Positions 45,534 to 53,943 of a stretch of DNA of 64,000 nt are shown here, in pieces. The notes beneath the pieces were generated by a model, which did not search any database, was not told the origin of the DNA, and saw only the letters and a list, made by a program, of their open reading frames with translations. A program made the position numbers and the translations under genes. The number at the start of each line of letters is the position of its first letter. The stretch's first letter is position 1. Origin of the DNA: Bacteroidota bacterium (GTDB lineage Bacteria > Bacteroidota > Bacteroidia > Chitinophagales > Saprospiraceae); the NCBI GenBank assembly GCA_020160935.1, contig JAIUPL010000004.1, forward strand, positions 227,253 through 291,252, given 5' to 3'.

Positions 45534-48260
45534 TTAAAAACGCATCATAAATTCGGTCAGGTTGGCATCTTCCGGCAAGCCTGTTTTTTTGCGAAGGCGA
45601 TAGCGTTTGTTCTCCACCCCTCGAATGGAGATATTGAGGAGGGGTGCAATTTCCTTGGAAGAGAGGTTCATTTTGAGGTATGCGGCCAGGCGCAGGTCGC
45701 CGGGCGTAAGGTCGGGGTATTGTTCCATCAGGCGTTTGAAAAAATCGTCGTGTACCTGATTGAACGATGCTTCAAAAATTTCCCAGTCATGGTCGGCTTC
45801 CAGGTGTTCATCGATGCGGCGGATAATTTTTTCAATAGAACGAGGCTCGCTGCGCGATTCCATCAAATTGTCTTTCAGGCTTTGCAGCGCCTCGTTTTTT
45901 CGAATCAGGTTGAGCGCCGCATTCGACAGTTCTCGACTTTTGTTTTCTATTTCCAGCACCAGAATTTCGTGCTCTTTTTCCGCTTCGAGTCGAAGCATCT
46001 GTTGCTGAAGTCTCCGTCGGTTAAAAAACTCCATTGCCCAGAACCCCGCTACCGCAAGGAGGCAGTAGGCAACGGCCGCCCAGCCCGACAGGTACCAGGG
46101 CGGCGCCACTCGAAACGAAACAGTCGCCTCTCGTTCTCCCACATCTGTTCGTACCCGGAAAGTGTAATTTCCTGCTGGAAGGTTGGTAAACTCCTTTTCG
46201 GGGGTAGATTGCCAGGCCGACCACTGATTGGAAAATCCGTCCAGTTTCCAGGAAAATTTGGGAGCCCTTTCAAAAAACGGTGCGGCAAAACGGAACAAAA
46301 GGCTGTTTTTGCTCCAGTCGAACCGCAAGTCGCTCTTTTCATCCGGTATTACCCAGGCTGCATCAGGGGTTTCGATAAGTCGGATAATCGGTTGTGCCGA
46401 CCTTTGATTGCCCTGATTTTTATTGGTTGACTGTTCGAGCAAGGCAAATCCGTCTTCCAGACAAAAAAGGTACACACCCGGGCGAAGTGTTACAATATTT
46501 TCGAAGCCGGGCACCAGTGAAAGCAACAGGTCGATCTGTTTTTTGCCAGACATCAGCCGGATATGATTGTTGGCAAGGATAAAGTAGTCGTTGCCTGCGC
46601 CGGGAAGCCATTTTTGAGGATATTCCGGTTTGGATAAGGGAAAAATCAGCACCTTATCGGCCACTACTTCTGCCCGGCAAGGCCCTGGGTCGGCATTGAC
46701 AACGATGTGCCCTCCAATGCGAGCCAGCCCCAGTTTAAAATCGGATGGCAATCCGTCTTCCCGTGCGTAGGCGCGGTACTCCACTACTTTCGACCAGTCT
46801 GAACTCAGGCGAAGGCGGAAAAGCCCCCTGTGTGGATGAACGCCCCATAAATTACCTACAGAATCAAAAGCCGTTTTTTTAAGCGGCTCTGCAAACCCCG
46901 TAATACGCCGGGCAAACTGCCAGCGCCGGGCTGCATTTTTTTCAAACAGGATCAATCCAGTATAGGTGCTCTGAAGTAAAAGATCGGGATTGCCGGGTAC
47001 CTGTTCGGTACACCAGCCACCTGTCACCTCGGAGATTTTATTTGCCTGTCCATTTTTATCAATCAAAAAAGTGCCCGTATTGTGCCCGCAGATGAGTTGG
47101 TCATCAAAAACCTGCAAATCCCACACCTGGCCCTGCGTACCTTCTACCAGTTGAAATTCGGAGTGTCCGTTCTGAAAAGCAGTTCTGACAAAAACGCCCT
47201 GGTTGGTGCCCAGGTAAAGGCGGTCAGACCATTGAACGGCGGTGTATACGGCGCCCAACCGGCCAGTCTGGTCGTTGAAAAAGGTAAGTGGCGATTGCAG
47301 CGCGACGAAGTCGATGCCTTTGTCGAGCCCAATCCACAGGTTACCATCAAAGTCTTCGAGCATCGACAGCACTGTGTTGTTCTGAAGGCCGTTGGCACGG
47401 TTGACCTGGCATTGTAACTTGCCTGAGGGCTCGAGGATATACGCGCCATTGAGAATGGTGCCAATGGCCCAGCCTCCATTTTTCAGGGAAATGGCTTTGT
47501 TGATCTGGTTTTTGCGCAAGGCTTCATTCAGTGGGTCGGCCCAGGCTTTGCATTGCCCTGCATTCCACTCGTAAATGCCATGATTGGTGGTGCCGATCCA
47601 GATGCTTCCGGCAGGGCCGGGCACTACAAACTGCACGATTTTATCCTGCAGCACAGCTGTGCCTTCGAGAAAACGGAAGGTATTGTCGGGCATTAATTCA
47701 TAGACCCCCTGACCGATAACCGGCAACAGAATTTTCCCGTTGACGGCTGAAGCAAACATGATGGCCTCTGGCGGTTTGACGGCTGTCACTTTTTCATAGT
47801 CGTATTTGTACAGGATAGAAAAAGATTGAAACAGCACGCAATCAGGCAGTACCAGAATATGCCAGATTTCTTCCTTGTTGAATTGTTTTGAAAGCCCCTG
47901 ATTGCTCAGCGATGTATATTCCATGCGACCGGAGGCATTGGTTTTCCAGAAACCGAATTCCGCAAAACCGCCGCAGAATATCTCTCCGTTTTTGCCGACA
48001 GCCACTGCCCGAACGGTTTGTTTTTCGGGCAGGAAAAATTTCTGCCAGCGTGCGCCATCAAATTCGAGCAGACTGCCGTTGTTGCCAGCGTACAGCCAGC
48101 CTTCCGGTGATTGTGCCAGCGACCAGTTCTGGTTTTGTGCGTTGTAATCGGATGGTGCGAAATTGCGCACATATGGCGCTTCCCTCCCAAACAATGGGAA
48201 GCAAACCTGCCAAAGAGCGATAATAATCAGTCCGGTACGCCACATTTGGCAAAGGAACAC
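45534..48260 (-). CDS. membrane-spanning Y_Y_Y sensor with LuxR-type DNA-binding domain
   Basis: 908-residue one-component regulator. A signal peptide or anchor lies at the N-terminus (an ATG five codons in, MWRTGLIIIALWQ, is an alternative start). A periplasmic two-propeller-like region of about 630 residues (repeats such as NLWIGLDKGID, SIWIGTTNHGIYEW) leads to a Y_Y_Y domain (about 667-715, FSWKLDGFSNQWSAW). One transmembrane helix (about 723-745) precedes a coiled coil (LQQQMLRLEAEKEHEILVLEIENKS). A LuxR-type helix-turn-helix sits at the end (about 857-905, GDLRLAAYLKMNLSSKEIAPLL, LNISIRGVENKRYRLRKK). There is no histidine kinase. It is read in the same direction as the PUL and probably controls it in response to imported oligosaccharide. 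Confidence 0.85.
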   Translation of the reverse strand: MFLCQMWRTGLIIIALWQVCFPLFGREAPYVRNFAPSDYNAQNQNWSLAQSPEGWLYAGNNGSLLEFDGARWQKFFLPEKQTVRAVAVGKNGEIFCGGFAEFGFWKTNASGRMEYTSLSNQGLSKQFNKEEIWHILVLPDCVLFQSFSILYKYDYEKVTAVKPPEAIMFASAVNGKILLPVIGQGVYELMPDNTFRFLEGTAVLQDKIVQFVVPGPAGSIWIGTTNHGIYEWNAGQCKAWADPLNEALRKNQINKAISLKNGGWAIGTILNGAYILEPSGKLQCQVNRANGLQNNTVLSMLEDFDGNLWIGLDKGIDFVALQSPLTFFNDQTGRLGAVYTAVQWSDRLYLGTNQGVFVRTAFQNGHSEFQLVEGTQGQVWDLQVFDDQLICGHNTGTFLIDKNGQANKISEVTGGWCTEQVPGNPDLLLQSTYTGLILFEKNAARRWQFARRITGFAEPLKKTAFDSVGNLWGVHPHRGLFRLRLSSDWSKVVEYRAYAREDGLPSDFKLGLARIGGHIVVNADPGPCRAEVVADKVLIFPLSKPEYPQKWLPGAGNDYFILANNHIRLMSGKKQIDLLLSLVPGFENIVTLRPGVYLFCLEDGFALLEQSTNKNQGNQRSAQPIIRLIETPDAAWVIPDEKSDLRFDWSKNSLLFRFAAPFFERAPKFSWKLDGFSNQWSAWQSTPEKEFTNLPAGNYTFRVRTDVGEREATVSFRVAPPWYLSGWAAVAYCLLAVAGFWAMEFFNRRRLQQQMLRLEAEKEHEILVLEIENKSRELSNAALNLIRKNEALQSLKDNLMESRSEPRSIEKIIRRIDEHLEADHDWEIFEASFNQVHDDFFKRLMEQYPDLTPGDLRLAAYLKMNLSSKEIAPLLNISIRGVENKRYRLRKKTGLPEDANLTEFMMRF

Positions 48261-48316
48261 TGCTTTTTGCCAATTTCCTATGGTGAAAGAAGACGTAATA
48301 CCGCATTTTTTAAGTT

Positions 48317-48352
48317 TTTGGCAAAAATGAACACTACACCTTTATACTTTTG
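48317..48352 (+). promoter_or_regulatory. candidate kup promoter, TTTG-N24-TACTTTTG
   Basis: TTTG at 48317-48320 and TACTTTTG at 48345-48352, 26 bp before the kup start codon. The spacing of 24 is a little long for the consensus, so the -7 element is better supported than the -33. Confidence 0.4.
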
Positions 48353-48377
48353 CCTGCTTTAATATAATTCAGAAACG

Positions 48378-50333
48378 ATGAGCAACCACGATCATCACCG
48401 GCTTTCAGCAGCAGGTGTATTCATTACCCTCGGTATCATTTTCGGTGATATTGGCACTTCGCCTTTGTATGTAATGAAGGCCGTTGTTGGTGAAGGGCAG
48501 ATCATAGATCGTCTGGTGGTACTGGGAGGGGTTTCTCTGGTTTTCTGGACGCTTACCATTCAAACAACTCTTAAATACGTATGGCTCGTACTACGCGCCG
48601 ACAACAAAGGAGAGGGCGGTATATTTTCTCTGTATTCACTGGTGAAACGTCGGCAACGCTGGCTTATGTTTCCAGCGTTGTTGGGAGGCGCTGCTGTACT
48701 GGCTGAGGGTATGATTACTCCACCCATTACCGTTTCTTCCGCTATTGAGGGCCTGGCAATCCGATACCCGGGCATTCCGACCATACCCATTACGGTAACG
48801 ATCATTTGTTTGCTGTTTTTTATTCAGCGGTTTGGTACCGCAGCTGTTGGAAAGGGCTTTGGGCCGGTGATGTTCGTGTGGTTCACCATGCTGGGTGTGC
48901 TGGGCGTCAGCCAGGCGATATTTGAACCGGATGTTTTTCATGCCATCGACCCTCGCATGGGTTTTGCATTGCTTCGCAACAGCCCGAGCATGCTGGTAGT
49001 GCTGGGCGCCGTTTTTCTGTGTACCACCGGGGCGGAGGCGCTGTATGCCGACCTGGGGCATTGTGGGCGGGAAAATATCCGGGTGAGTTGGGTGTATGTG
49101 AAAATTAGCCTGCTGCTCAATTATTTCGGACAGGCGGCCTGGTTGTTGCACCACAGCGGAAAACCGCTGGATGAAAACCCGTTTTTCGGCATTATGCCCG
49201 ACTGGTTTTTATGGCCAGGCATCATCATCGCTACTTTTGCTGCCATTATCGCCAGCCAGTCGATGATTTCCGGATCGTTTACGCTGGCCTCCGAAGCCAT
49301 TCGGCTGGGGTTTCTGCCAAAAATGACGGTTCGTTTTCCAACCAACCTGAAAGGTCAGATCTATATTCCATCCGTCAACACATTTTTGTGGCTGGGCTGC
49401 GTGGCTGTAGTACTTTATTTCGAGCACAGTTCGAAAATGGAAGCGGCATACGGGCTTTCTGTGGTAGTGACTATGTTGTGCAGCACGATTTTGTTGTCTA
49501 ACTGGATGGTGATTCATCGTTACAAATCGGCGTTGATCTGGCTGTTTCTGATTTTCTATATCATGTGGGAAGGCAGTTTTTTCGTTGCCAATACGCTGAA
49601 ATTTTCAGAAGGTGGTTATGTCACGGTCATCATGGGGGCTTTGCTTTTCGGTATGATGCTGCTGTGGATTACAGCGCGACGTATCCGGATGCGTTACAAT
49701 GACGAGGTAAAAATCAAAGATTACCTGGATCAACTGATTTCATTGAGCAACGACAATGATGTACCCAAATACGCTACCAACCTCGTATTTATGAGCGGGG
49801 CCAAAAACCCAAAAAAGGTAGAGGAAAAAGTGTTGTATTCTATTTTACAAACCCAGCCCAAACGCGCCGACGTGTACTGGTTTGTGCATATCGAAACAAC
49901 CGACGAGCCGTATACCATGGAATATGAGGTGAATACCATCGTTCCGGATGATGTGTACAAGGTCAACTTCAGGCTGGGCTTTCGCGTACAACAACGTATG
50001 AATGTCTTTATGCATCGAGTGGTGCAGGAACTCGTTGAAAATGAAGAACTTACTATTTATTCGCGATACCATTCGTCTGTAAGCAAGTATCCAACCGGCG
50101 ATTTTCGTTTTGTCATTATACAGGAGTTCCTGAGCAATGAAAACGAACTTCCGTGGAAAGATCAACTCATTTTGAGCATTTACCTGACTGTAAAAGGCTG
50201 GGTGTCGTCGCCGAAAAACTGGTTCGGACTGGATTCTGATTCCGTGGAGGAGGAGCAGGCGCCCCTGATACTGCAACCCGTGAAGGACGTAAAACTGCGC
50301 CGGGTGACCCGAAATAGCAACCGCAGCCTGTGA
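48378..50333 (+). CDS. kup: KUP family potassium uptake permease
   Basis: 651-residue inner-membrane K+ symporter of the KUP/HAK/KT family. The N-terminus has the signature GIIFGDIGTSPLYVMKAVV (about 18-36), followed by about twelve hydrophobic segments up to residue 440. TTGAEALYADLGHCGRENIRVSW (about 215-237) and SQSMISGSFTLASEAIRLG (about 293-311) are diagnostic. The cytoplasmic C-terminal domain of about 200 residues is longer than average and charged. Divergently transcribed from the PUL regulator. Confidence 0.93.
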   Translation: MSNHDHHRLSAAGVFITLGIIFGDIGTSPLYVMKAVVGEGQIIDRLVVLGGVSLVFWTLTIQTTLKYVWLVLRADNKGEGGIFSLYSLVKRRQRWLMFPALLGGAAVLAEGMITPPITVSSAIEGLAIRYPGIPTIPITVTIICLLFFIQRFGTAAVGKGFGPVMFVWFTMLGVLGVSQAIFEPDVFHAIDPRMGFALLRNSPSMLVVLGAVFLCTTGAEALYADLGHCGRENIRVSWVYVKISLLLNYFGQAAWLLHHSGKPLDENPFFGIMPDWFLWPGIIIATFAAIIASQSMISGSFTLASEAIRLGFLPKMTVRFPTNLKGQIYIPSVNTFLWLGCVAVVLYFEHSSKMEAAYGLSVVVTMLCSTILLSNWMVIHRYKSALIWLFLIFYIMWEGSFFVANTLKFSEGGYVTVIMGALLFGMMLLWITARRIRMRYNDEVKIKDYLDQLISLSNDNDVPKYATNLVFMSGAKNPKKVEEKVLYSILQTQPKRADVYWFVHIETTDEPYTMEYEVNTIVPDDVYKVNFRLGFRVQQRMNVFMHRVVQELVENEELTIYSRYHSSVSKYPTGDFRFVIIQEFLSNENELPWKDQLILSIYLTVKGWVSSPKNWFGLDSDSVEEEQAPLILQPVKDVKLRRVTRNSNRSL

Positions 50334-50350
50334 ACTCATAGCGGCCAGAC

Positions 50351-50381
50351 TTGTATCACTTCAGTCGATTTCCTAATTTTG
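50351..50381 (+). promoter_or_regulatory. cold-shock gene promoter, TTG-N20-TAATTTTG
   Basis: TTG (50351-50353) and TAATTTTG (50374-50381) are 20 bases apart, a good match to the Bacteroidota consensus. The resulting leader is about 90 bases, as often seen for cold-shock mRNAs, but no known thermosensor is recognised. Confidence 0.55.
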
Positions 50382-50474
50382 CAGCGTATTTGACCGCAGG
50401 AGCGGTGTGTATTTATTACCCGTCTGCTGCGGAAAAATACCAGCCTCATTTTTCATTTTTTTAAACTTTTTTCA

Positions 50475-50666
50475 ATGTACAAGGGAACCGTCAAGTTTTA
50501 CAACGAGGCCAAAGGTTATGGGTTTATCGTTGAAGAGGGTACCGGACAGGAGATTTTTGTGCACGTTACCGGGTTGGTCGACAAAATCAGAAATGGCGAT
50601 GATGTCGTTTTCGAAACCAAAAAAAGCAAAAAAGGAATGACCGCCGTAGGGGTTAAAGTTGCCTGA
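50475..50666 (+). CDS. cold-shock domain protein
   Basis: 63-residue single cold-shock domain (OB fold) that binds single-stranded RNA/DNA and melts RNA structure. RNP-1 is KGYGFIVEE (about 13-21) and RNP-2 is EIFVHVTGL (about 26-34), with the initial MYKGTVKFYNE typical of CspA-like proteins. The usual FFH of RNP-2 is FVH here. Slightly shorter than CspA (70 residues) but complete. It converges on gtrA with 8 bp between stop codons and no hairpin. Confidence 0.92.
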   Translation: MYKGTVKFYNEAKGYGFIVEEGTGQEIFVHVTGLVDKIRNGDDVVFETKKSKKGMTAVGVKVA

Positions 50667-50674
50667 TGGAGGCC

Positions 50675-51058
50675 TCAGATTTTAAAAGTAAAGGTGTAGT
50701 TGGCCCAGAAATTCCAGAGCATCACCACGCCTGTGGCAAATAACTTGGACGGGTAAAAACGAACGTTCTGACGTTCGGTAAGCCAGTAAATGATGCCATT
50801 GTTGAGCAAAAGTCCGATCAGGGCGATGATGACAAATTTCCCGAACTGCATGGCTACGTTGGGGTCGTGGCTGTGGAAGGTCCAGACCCGGTTCAGCAAA
50901 TAATTGCTTACCACAGCACAGGCAAAACCCGTGCTGTTGGCAATGTATTTATTCAGGCCGGCGCGTTCTTTCAGCAACCAGGTGATACCAAAATCAACGA
51001 CGACGCCCGAGGCGCCTACTACTCCGAATTTGAACAGTTTTACCAACAATTCCTGCAT
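50675..51058 (-). CDS. GtrA family membrane protein
   Basis: 127-residue protein with four transmembrane helices, the GtrA (polyprenyl-phosphate-sugar flippase-like) size and pattern: FKFGVVGASGVVVDFGITWLL at about 9-29, then SNYLLNRVWTFHS near 51-63 and a late FATGVVMLWNFWANYTFTF. GtrA proteins are thought to move lipid-linked sugars across the inner membrane for surface glycan modification. No glycosyltransferase lies beside it. Confidence 0.85.
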   Translation of the reverse strand: MQELLVKLFKFGVVGASGVVVDFGITWLLKERAGLNKYIANSTGFACAVVSNYLLNRVWTFHSHDPNVAMQFGKFVIIALIGLLLNNGIIYWLTERQNVRFYPSKLFATGVVMLWNFWANYTFTFKI

Positions 51059-51102
51059 ATTGCAATTTGCTGTTTTGCTTATTGCTTCCTGAGAAGCGAA
51101 CG

Positions 51103-51110
51103 CAAAGGTA
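51103..51110 (-). promoter_or_regulatory. candidate -7 element TACCTTTG upstream of gtrA
   Basis: On the minus strand TACCTTTG lies 45 bp before the gtrA start and 3 bp after the stop codon of the cyclase gene. No TTG is at the proper distance, so readthrough from the cyclase gene is the alternative. Confidence 0.35.
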
Positions 51111-51113
51111 TTT

Positions 51114-53219
51114 TTACTTTTCCAATTTCGGCCCGTCTACAAAATACATTGCAATCTCGCCTTTGTTTTTGGCTGCCAGGTGCCCTCTGTAGGTGCAGTG
51201 AAAATGGTCCTTGATGTGTTGATAGGTCGTTTCCGACACATTGATTCGTCCGATTTCGCCGCCTTGTTCGAGCCTTGCTGCTACATTGACTGTGTCGCCC
51301 CAGATGTCGTAAGCAAATTTGTGACTGCCCACCACACCAGCCACCACCGGCCCGGTGTGAATACCTATACGCATTTCAAAAAGTGTTTTTAGACTGACCG
51401 ATTTGCGTTGCATCAGCATACGCAGTTCTTCCAGCATTTCCATAGCGGCACTTACGGTATCGAATGCATGTGTAGTGTTTTCGACTGGCAATCCTCCGGC
51501 GCACATATAGGAATCGCCAATGGTTTTTATTTTTTCCAGTCCGTGCCGTGAAATTATCTCGTCGAACAGCCTGAAACACTCATCCAGCACAGCAATAAGC
51601 GCTTCCGGCGACATGCTTTCGGCAATGGTGGTGAAACCTTTAAAATCGGTAAACATCACCGTAACCGATTCATACCGAACAGGTTGCACCTTGTTGTGCA
51701 ATTTGAGTTCGAGTGCCGTCTGCTCTGGCAAAATGTTGGTTAGCAGGTTGTCGGCACGCTCGCGCTCCAGTTGGATGGCGCGGTTTTTAGCAGCCAGTTC
51801 ACTGTTGGCACGTGCGCGGATGCGATTCCTGTTGTAGAGCAGGCCGGCAACAAGCAGCAACAATACCGCGCCACCGAGCAGGGCCCACTGACGGGTTTGG
51901 GCGGAGGCCAGTTCGGCGTCGCGCACCCGTATTTCGCGTTTTTGCTCCTCTATTTCCTCCTGTTTTTTCTGGTCGGCAAATACGGCTTCCTTGCGCACGA
52001 AGTCGGTGCCTATTTTTTCGTTCAGACGAACATATCGGAGGCTGTCGTATTGCACACGCCAATGGTACGCCTGCGCAAAATTGCCCATACGCGCATACAC
52101 CTCTGCAAAATCCTTGTAGGCCCCCTGCACATATTTTTCATCGCCTGTTTCCAGCGCGATATTGTAGTATTTCTGAACGTATTCGAGGGCTGTCGATTGT
52201 CGGCCCGCACGATAATGCACGTCGCCGATGGTGTTGTACACTTCCATCAGTGCCTGCTTGTCATCAAGCGAAAGGCATATTTTTTCGGCCTGCTGGAGGT
52301 ATCGCAGCGCACGGTCGTAGTTGCCGATGTGCTTGTACGCATCACCGATGTTGGTGTACACATTGGCCTGACCGGGCAGGTCGTCCAGGTCTTTCCAAAG
52401 TTGAAGTGCGCGCTGGTAATAAGTGAGTGCCACCCGCGAGGAGTCTACCTCATCGAGCGCATTGGCATAGTCTGTCAGCGCTTCGGCCAGGCGGGCAGGG
52501 TCGTCGAGGCGCTCGCGCATATGGAGTGCGCGGGTGTACCATTTGAGGGCGTCGGAATAGCGGTCCAGTTCGAGTTGCAAGTGACCGAGTTGGGTGTACA
52601 CCTTGGCCATTCCGTCGCGGTCGTTGCGGGCTTCCAGTATCAGGCGAGCATCAAGCAGATGGCTTTGCGCTTCCGGATAAAGACCCATTTCCTGATATGC
52701 TGCGGCGAGGTTGAACTGCGCGCGGGCTATTTTGACGGTATCGCGTAATTGCTCCTGTATGCGAAGGTTTTCGCGGTGAAAGACGAGTGCTGTATCAAAA
52801 TGCCCCGTCATTTCATTGATGACGCCCAGGTTGTTGAGCGAAGCCCCGAGGTCTTTCAGGTCGTTGAGTTGGCGGCGAATAGCGAGCGCTTTTTTGTAGT
52901 TTGCCTCTGCTTGCGCCAGATTGCCCCTGATTTCCTCTACTACCCCCAGTCCGTTCCATGCAGCGGCTTCTCCTTTTGCATAACCCAATGATTTTGCCAG
53001 CATAGCAGCCTGTTCAAAGAGCGCGGCAGATTCATCGGTATGGCGTTCGTTGATTTCCCAGGCCAGTTCGGTCAGTACATTTACACGCTGTGTATCCTGT
53101 TTTATGTTCTGCAATACCTGGCGCAAGGAATCGGCCCTACCAGTCTGCGCACACAGTGCCACCGGCAAAGCCAGCAGTCCTGTTAACAACAATACCCGTA
53201 TGTCTACTCTTTTTTTCAT
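51114..53219 (-). CDS. TPR-repeat class III adenylate cyclase
   Basis: 701 residues from the preferred start, which opens a signal peptide (MKKRVDIRVLLLTGLLALPVALCAQ); an ATG 54 bp earlier would bury it. About nine tetratricopeptide repeats (about 30-400, e.g. AAAWNGLGVVEEIRGNLAQAEANYKKAL) would be periplasmic. One transmembrane helix follows (about 445-465), then a linker helix and a class III cyclase domain (about 515-690). The metal-binding Asp residues are in MFTDFKGF and TIGDSYM. Lys in EKIKTIGD and Asp in YDIWGDTVN are the pair that selects ATP, so cAMP is the likely product. The protein may couple a periplasmic protein-protein signal to cAMP. Confidence 0.85.
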   Translation of the reverse strand: MKKRVDIRVLLLTGLLALPVALCAQTGRADSLRQVLQNIKQDTQRVNVLTELAWEINERHTDESAALFEQAAMLAKSLGYAKGEAAAWNGLGVVEEIRGNLAQAEANYKKALAIRRQLNDLKDLGASLNNLGVINEMTGHFDTALVFHRENLRIQEQLRDTVKIARAQFNLAAAYQEMGLYPEAQSHLLDARLILEARNDRDGMAKVYTQLGHLQLELDRYSDALKWYTRALHMRERLDDPARLAEALTDYANALDEVDSSRVALTYYQRALQLWKDLDDLPGQANVYTNIGDAYKHIGNYDRALRYLQQAEKICLSLDDKQALMEVYNTIGDVHYRAGRQSTALEYVQKYYNIALETGDEKYVQGAYKDFAEVYARMGNFAQAYHWRVQYDSLRYVRLNEKIGTDFVRKEAVFADQKKQEEIEEQKREIRVRDAELASAQTRQWALLGGAVLLLLVAGLLYNRNRIRARANSELAAKNRAIQLERERADNLLTNILPEQTALELKLHNKVQPVRYESVTVMFTDFKGFTTIAESMSPEALIAVLDECFRLFDEIISRHGLEKIKTIGDSYMCAGGLPVENTTHAFDTVSAAMEMLEELRMLMQRKSVSLKTLFEMRIGIHTGPVVAGVVGSHKFAYDIWGDTVNVAARLEQGGEIGRINVSETTYQHIKDHFHCTYRGHLAAKNKGEIAMYFVDGPKLEK

Positions 53220-53303
53220 GTGCGCCGGGGCAAAACTGTAAAAAATATAGCAAAGTGGGCCTACTTTTTCCACAGCACACGCTGTCTACGTTGGTCGTTA
53301 TTC

Positions 53304-53311
53304 TACATTTG
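53304..53311 (+). promoter_or_regulatory. candidate -7 element TACATTTG
   Basis: TACATTTG lies 40 bp before the start of the small lipoprotein gene at 53352. No TTG at the expected upstream distance. Confidence 0.3.
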
Positions 53312-53351
53312 CTGCGCACAATAATTTTTTGATCTTAACCATTCCTCTCCG

Positions 53352-53792
53352 ATGAAAATACAAAACGTTCTCTTTGCCTTGTTTTTAACCACCATGTTGG
53401 CTGGTACAGCTTGCAAACACACCCATTACACACCCTCCAACCTGCCGGAAGAAAGACTCCAATGGGGCACTGGCGGCGGTTTTGTAGGAAAGGAGTCGTT
53501 TTACATCCTGCTGGAAAACGGGCAGGTATTTCAGCACGAAGGTACCTGGGGCGACAGTATGGCCGAGATAGAAACGGTGAAGCGCAAAACGGCCAAGTCC
53601 TTGTTTACAACAGCCGAAAAAGCCGGCCTCCATACCCTCGACTTCAACCACCCGGCTAACATGTATTCGTTTATTTCACTATCGAAAGGCAAACGAATCG
53701 TTTGGGGCGATAAAAAATTCCCCGTAGCCGAACCAGTTGAACAATTGTACAAAGACCTCAACAAACTGGTCAACAAAGATAAAACCATGTAA
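53352..53792 (+). CDS. small lipoprotein of unknown function
   Basis: 146 residues with a clear lipoprotein signal ending in AGTAC (Cys21). The mature part has a short beta-rich pattern (GGGFVGKESFYILLENGQVFQHEG) and a helical segment (EIETVKRKTAKSLFTTAEKAG). It resembles small uncharacterised Bacteroidota lipoproteins that open with a GTGGGFVG stretch, but no function is known. The stop codon is 2 bp before palindrome R6. Confidence 0.65.
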   Translation: MKIQNVLFALFLTTMLAGTACKHTHYTPSNLPEERLQWGTGGGFVGKESFYILLENGQVFQHEGTWGDSMAEIETVKRKTAKSLFTTAEKAGLHTLDFNHPANMYSFISLSKGKRIVWGDKKFPVAEPVEQLYKDLNKLVNKDKTM

Positions 53793-53794
53793 GC

Positions 53795-53928
53795 AGTCGT
53801 GAGTCCACAGTCCTGAGTCCTAAGTCTGTAGAGTTGACCGCATTGCTTTTGGCATTATTCTATGTAAATGCCAAAAGCAATGCGGTCAACTCTACAGACT
53901 TAGGACTCAGGACTGTGGACTCACGACT
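53795..53928. repeat. AGTCNNN-heptad palindrome, copy R6 (perfect 62-bp stem)
   Basis: Five heptads (AGTCGTG, AGTCCAC, AGTCCTG, AGTCCTA, AGTCTGT), then AGAGTTGACC and a core containing ATTGCTTTTGGCATT form a left arm of 62 bases. A 10-base loop (53857-53866) and an exactly complementary right arm follow. No mismatch was found in 62 pairs. It starts 2 bp after the TAA at 53790-53792. Confidence 0.97.
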
Positions 53929-53943
53929 TAAACGTTCATTTTT

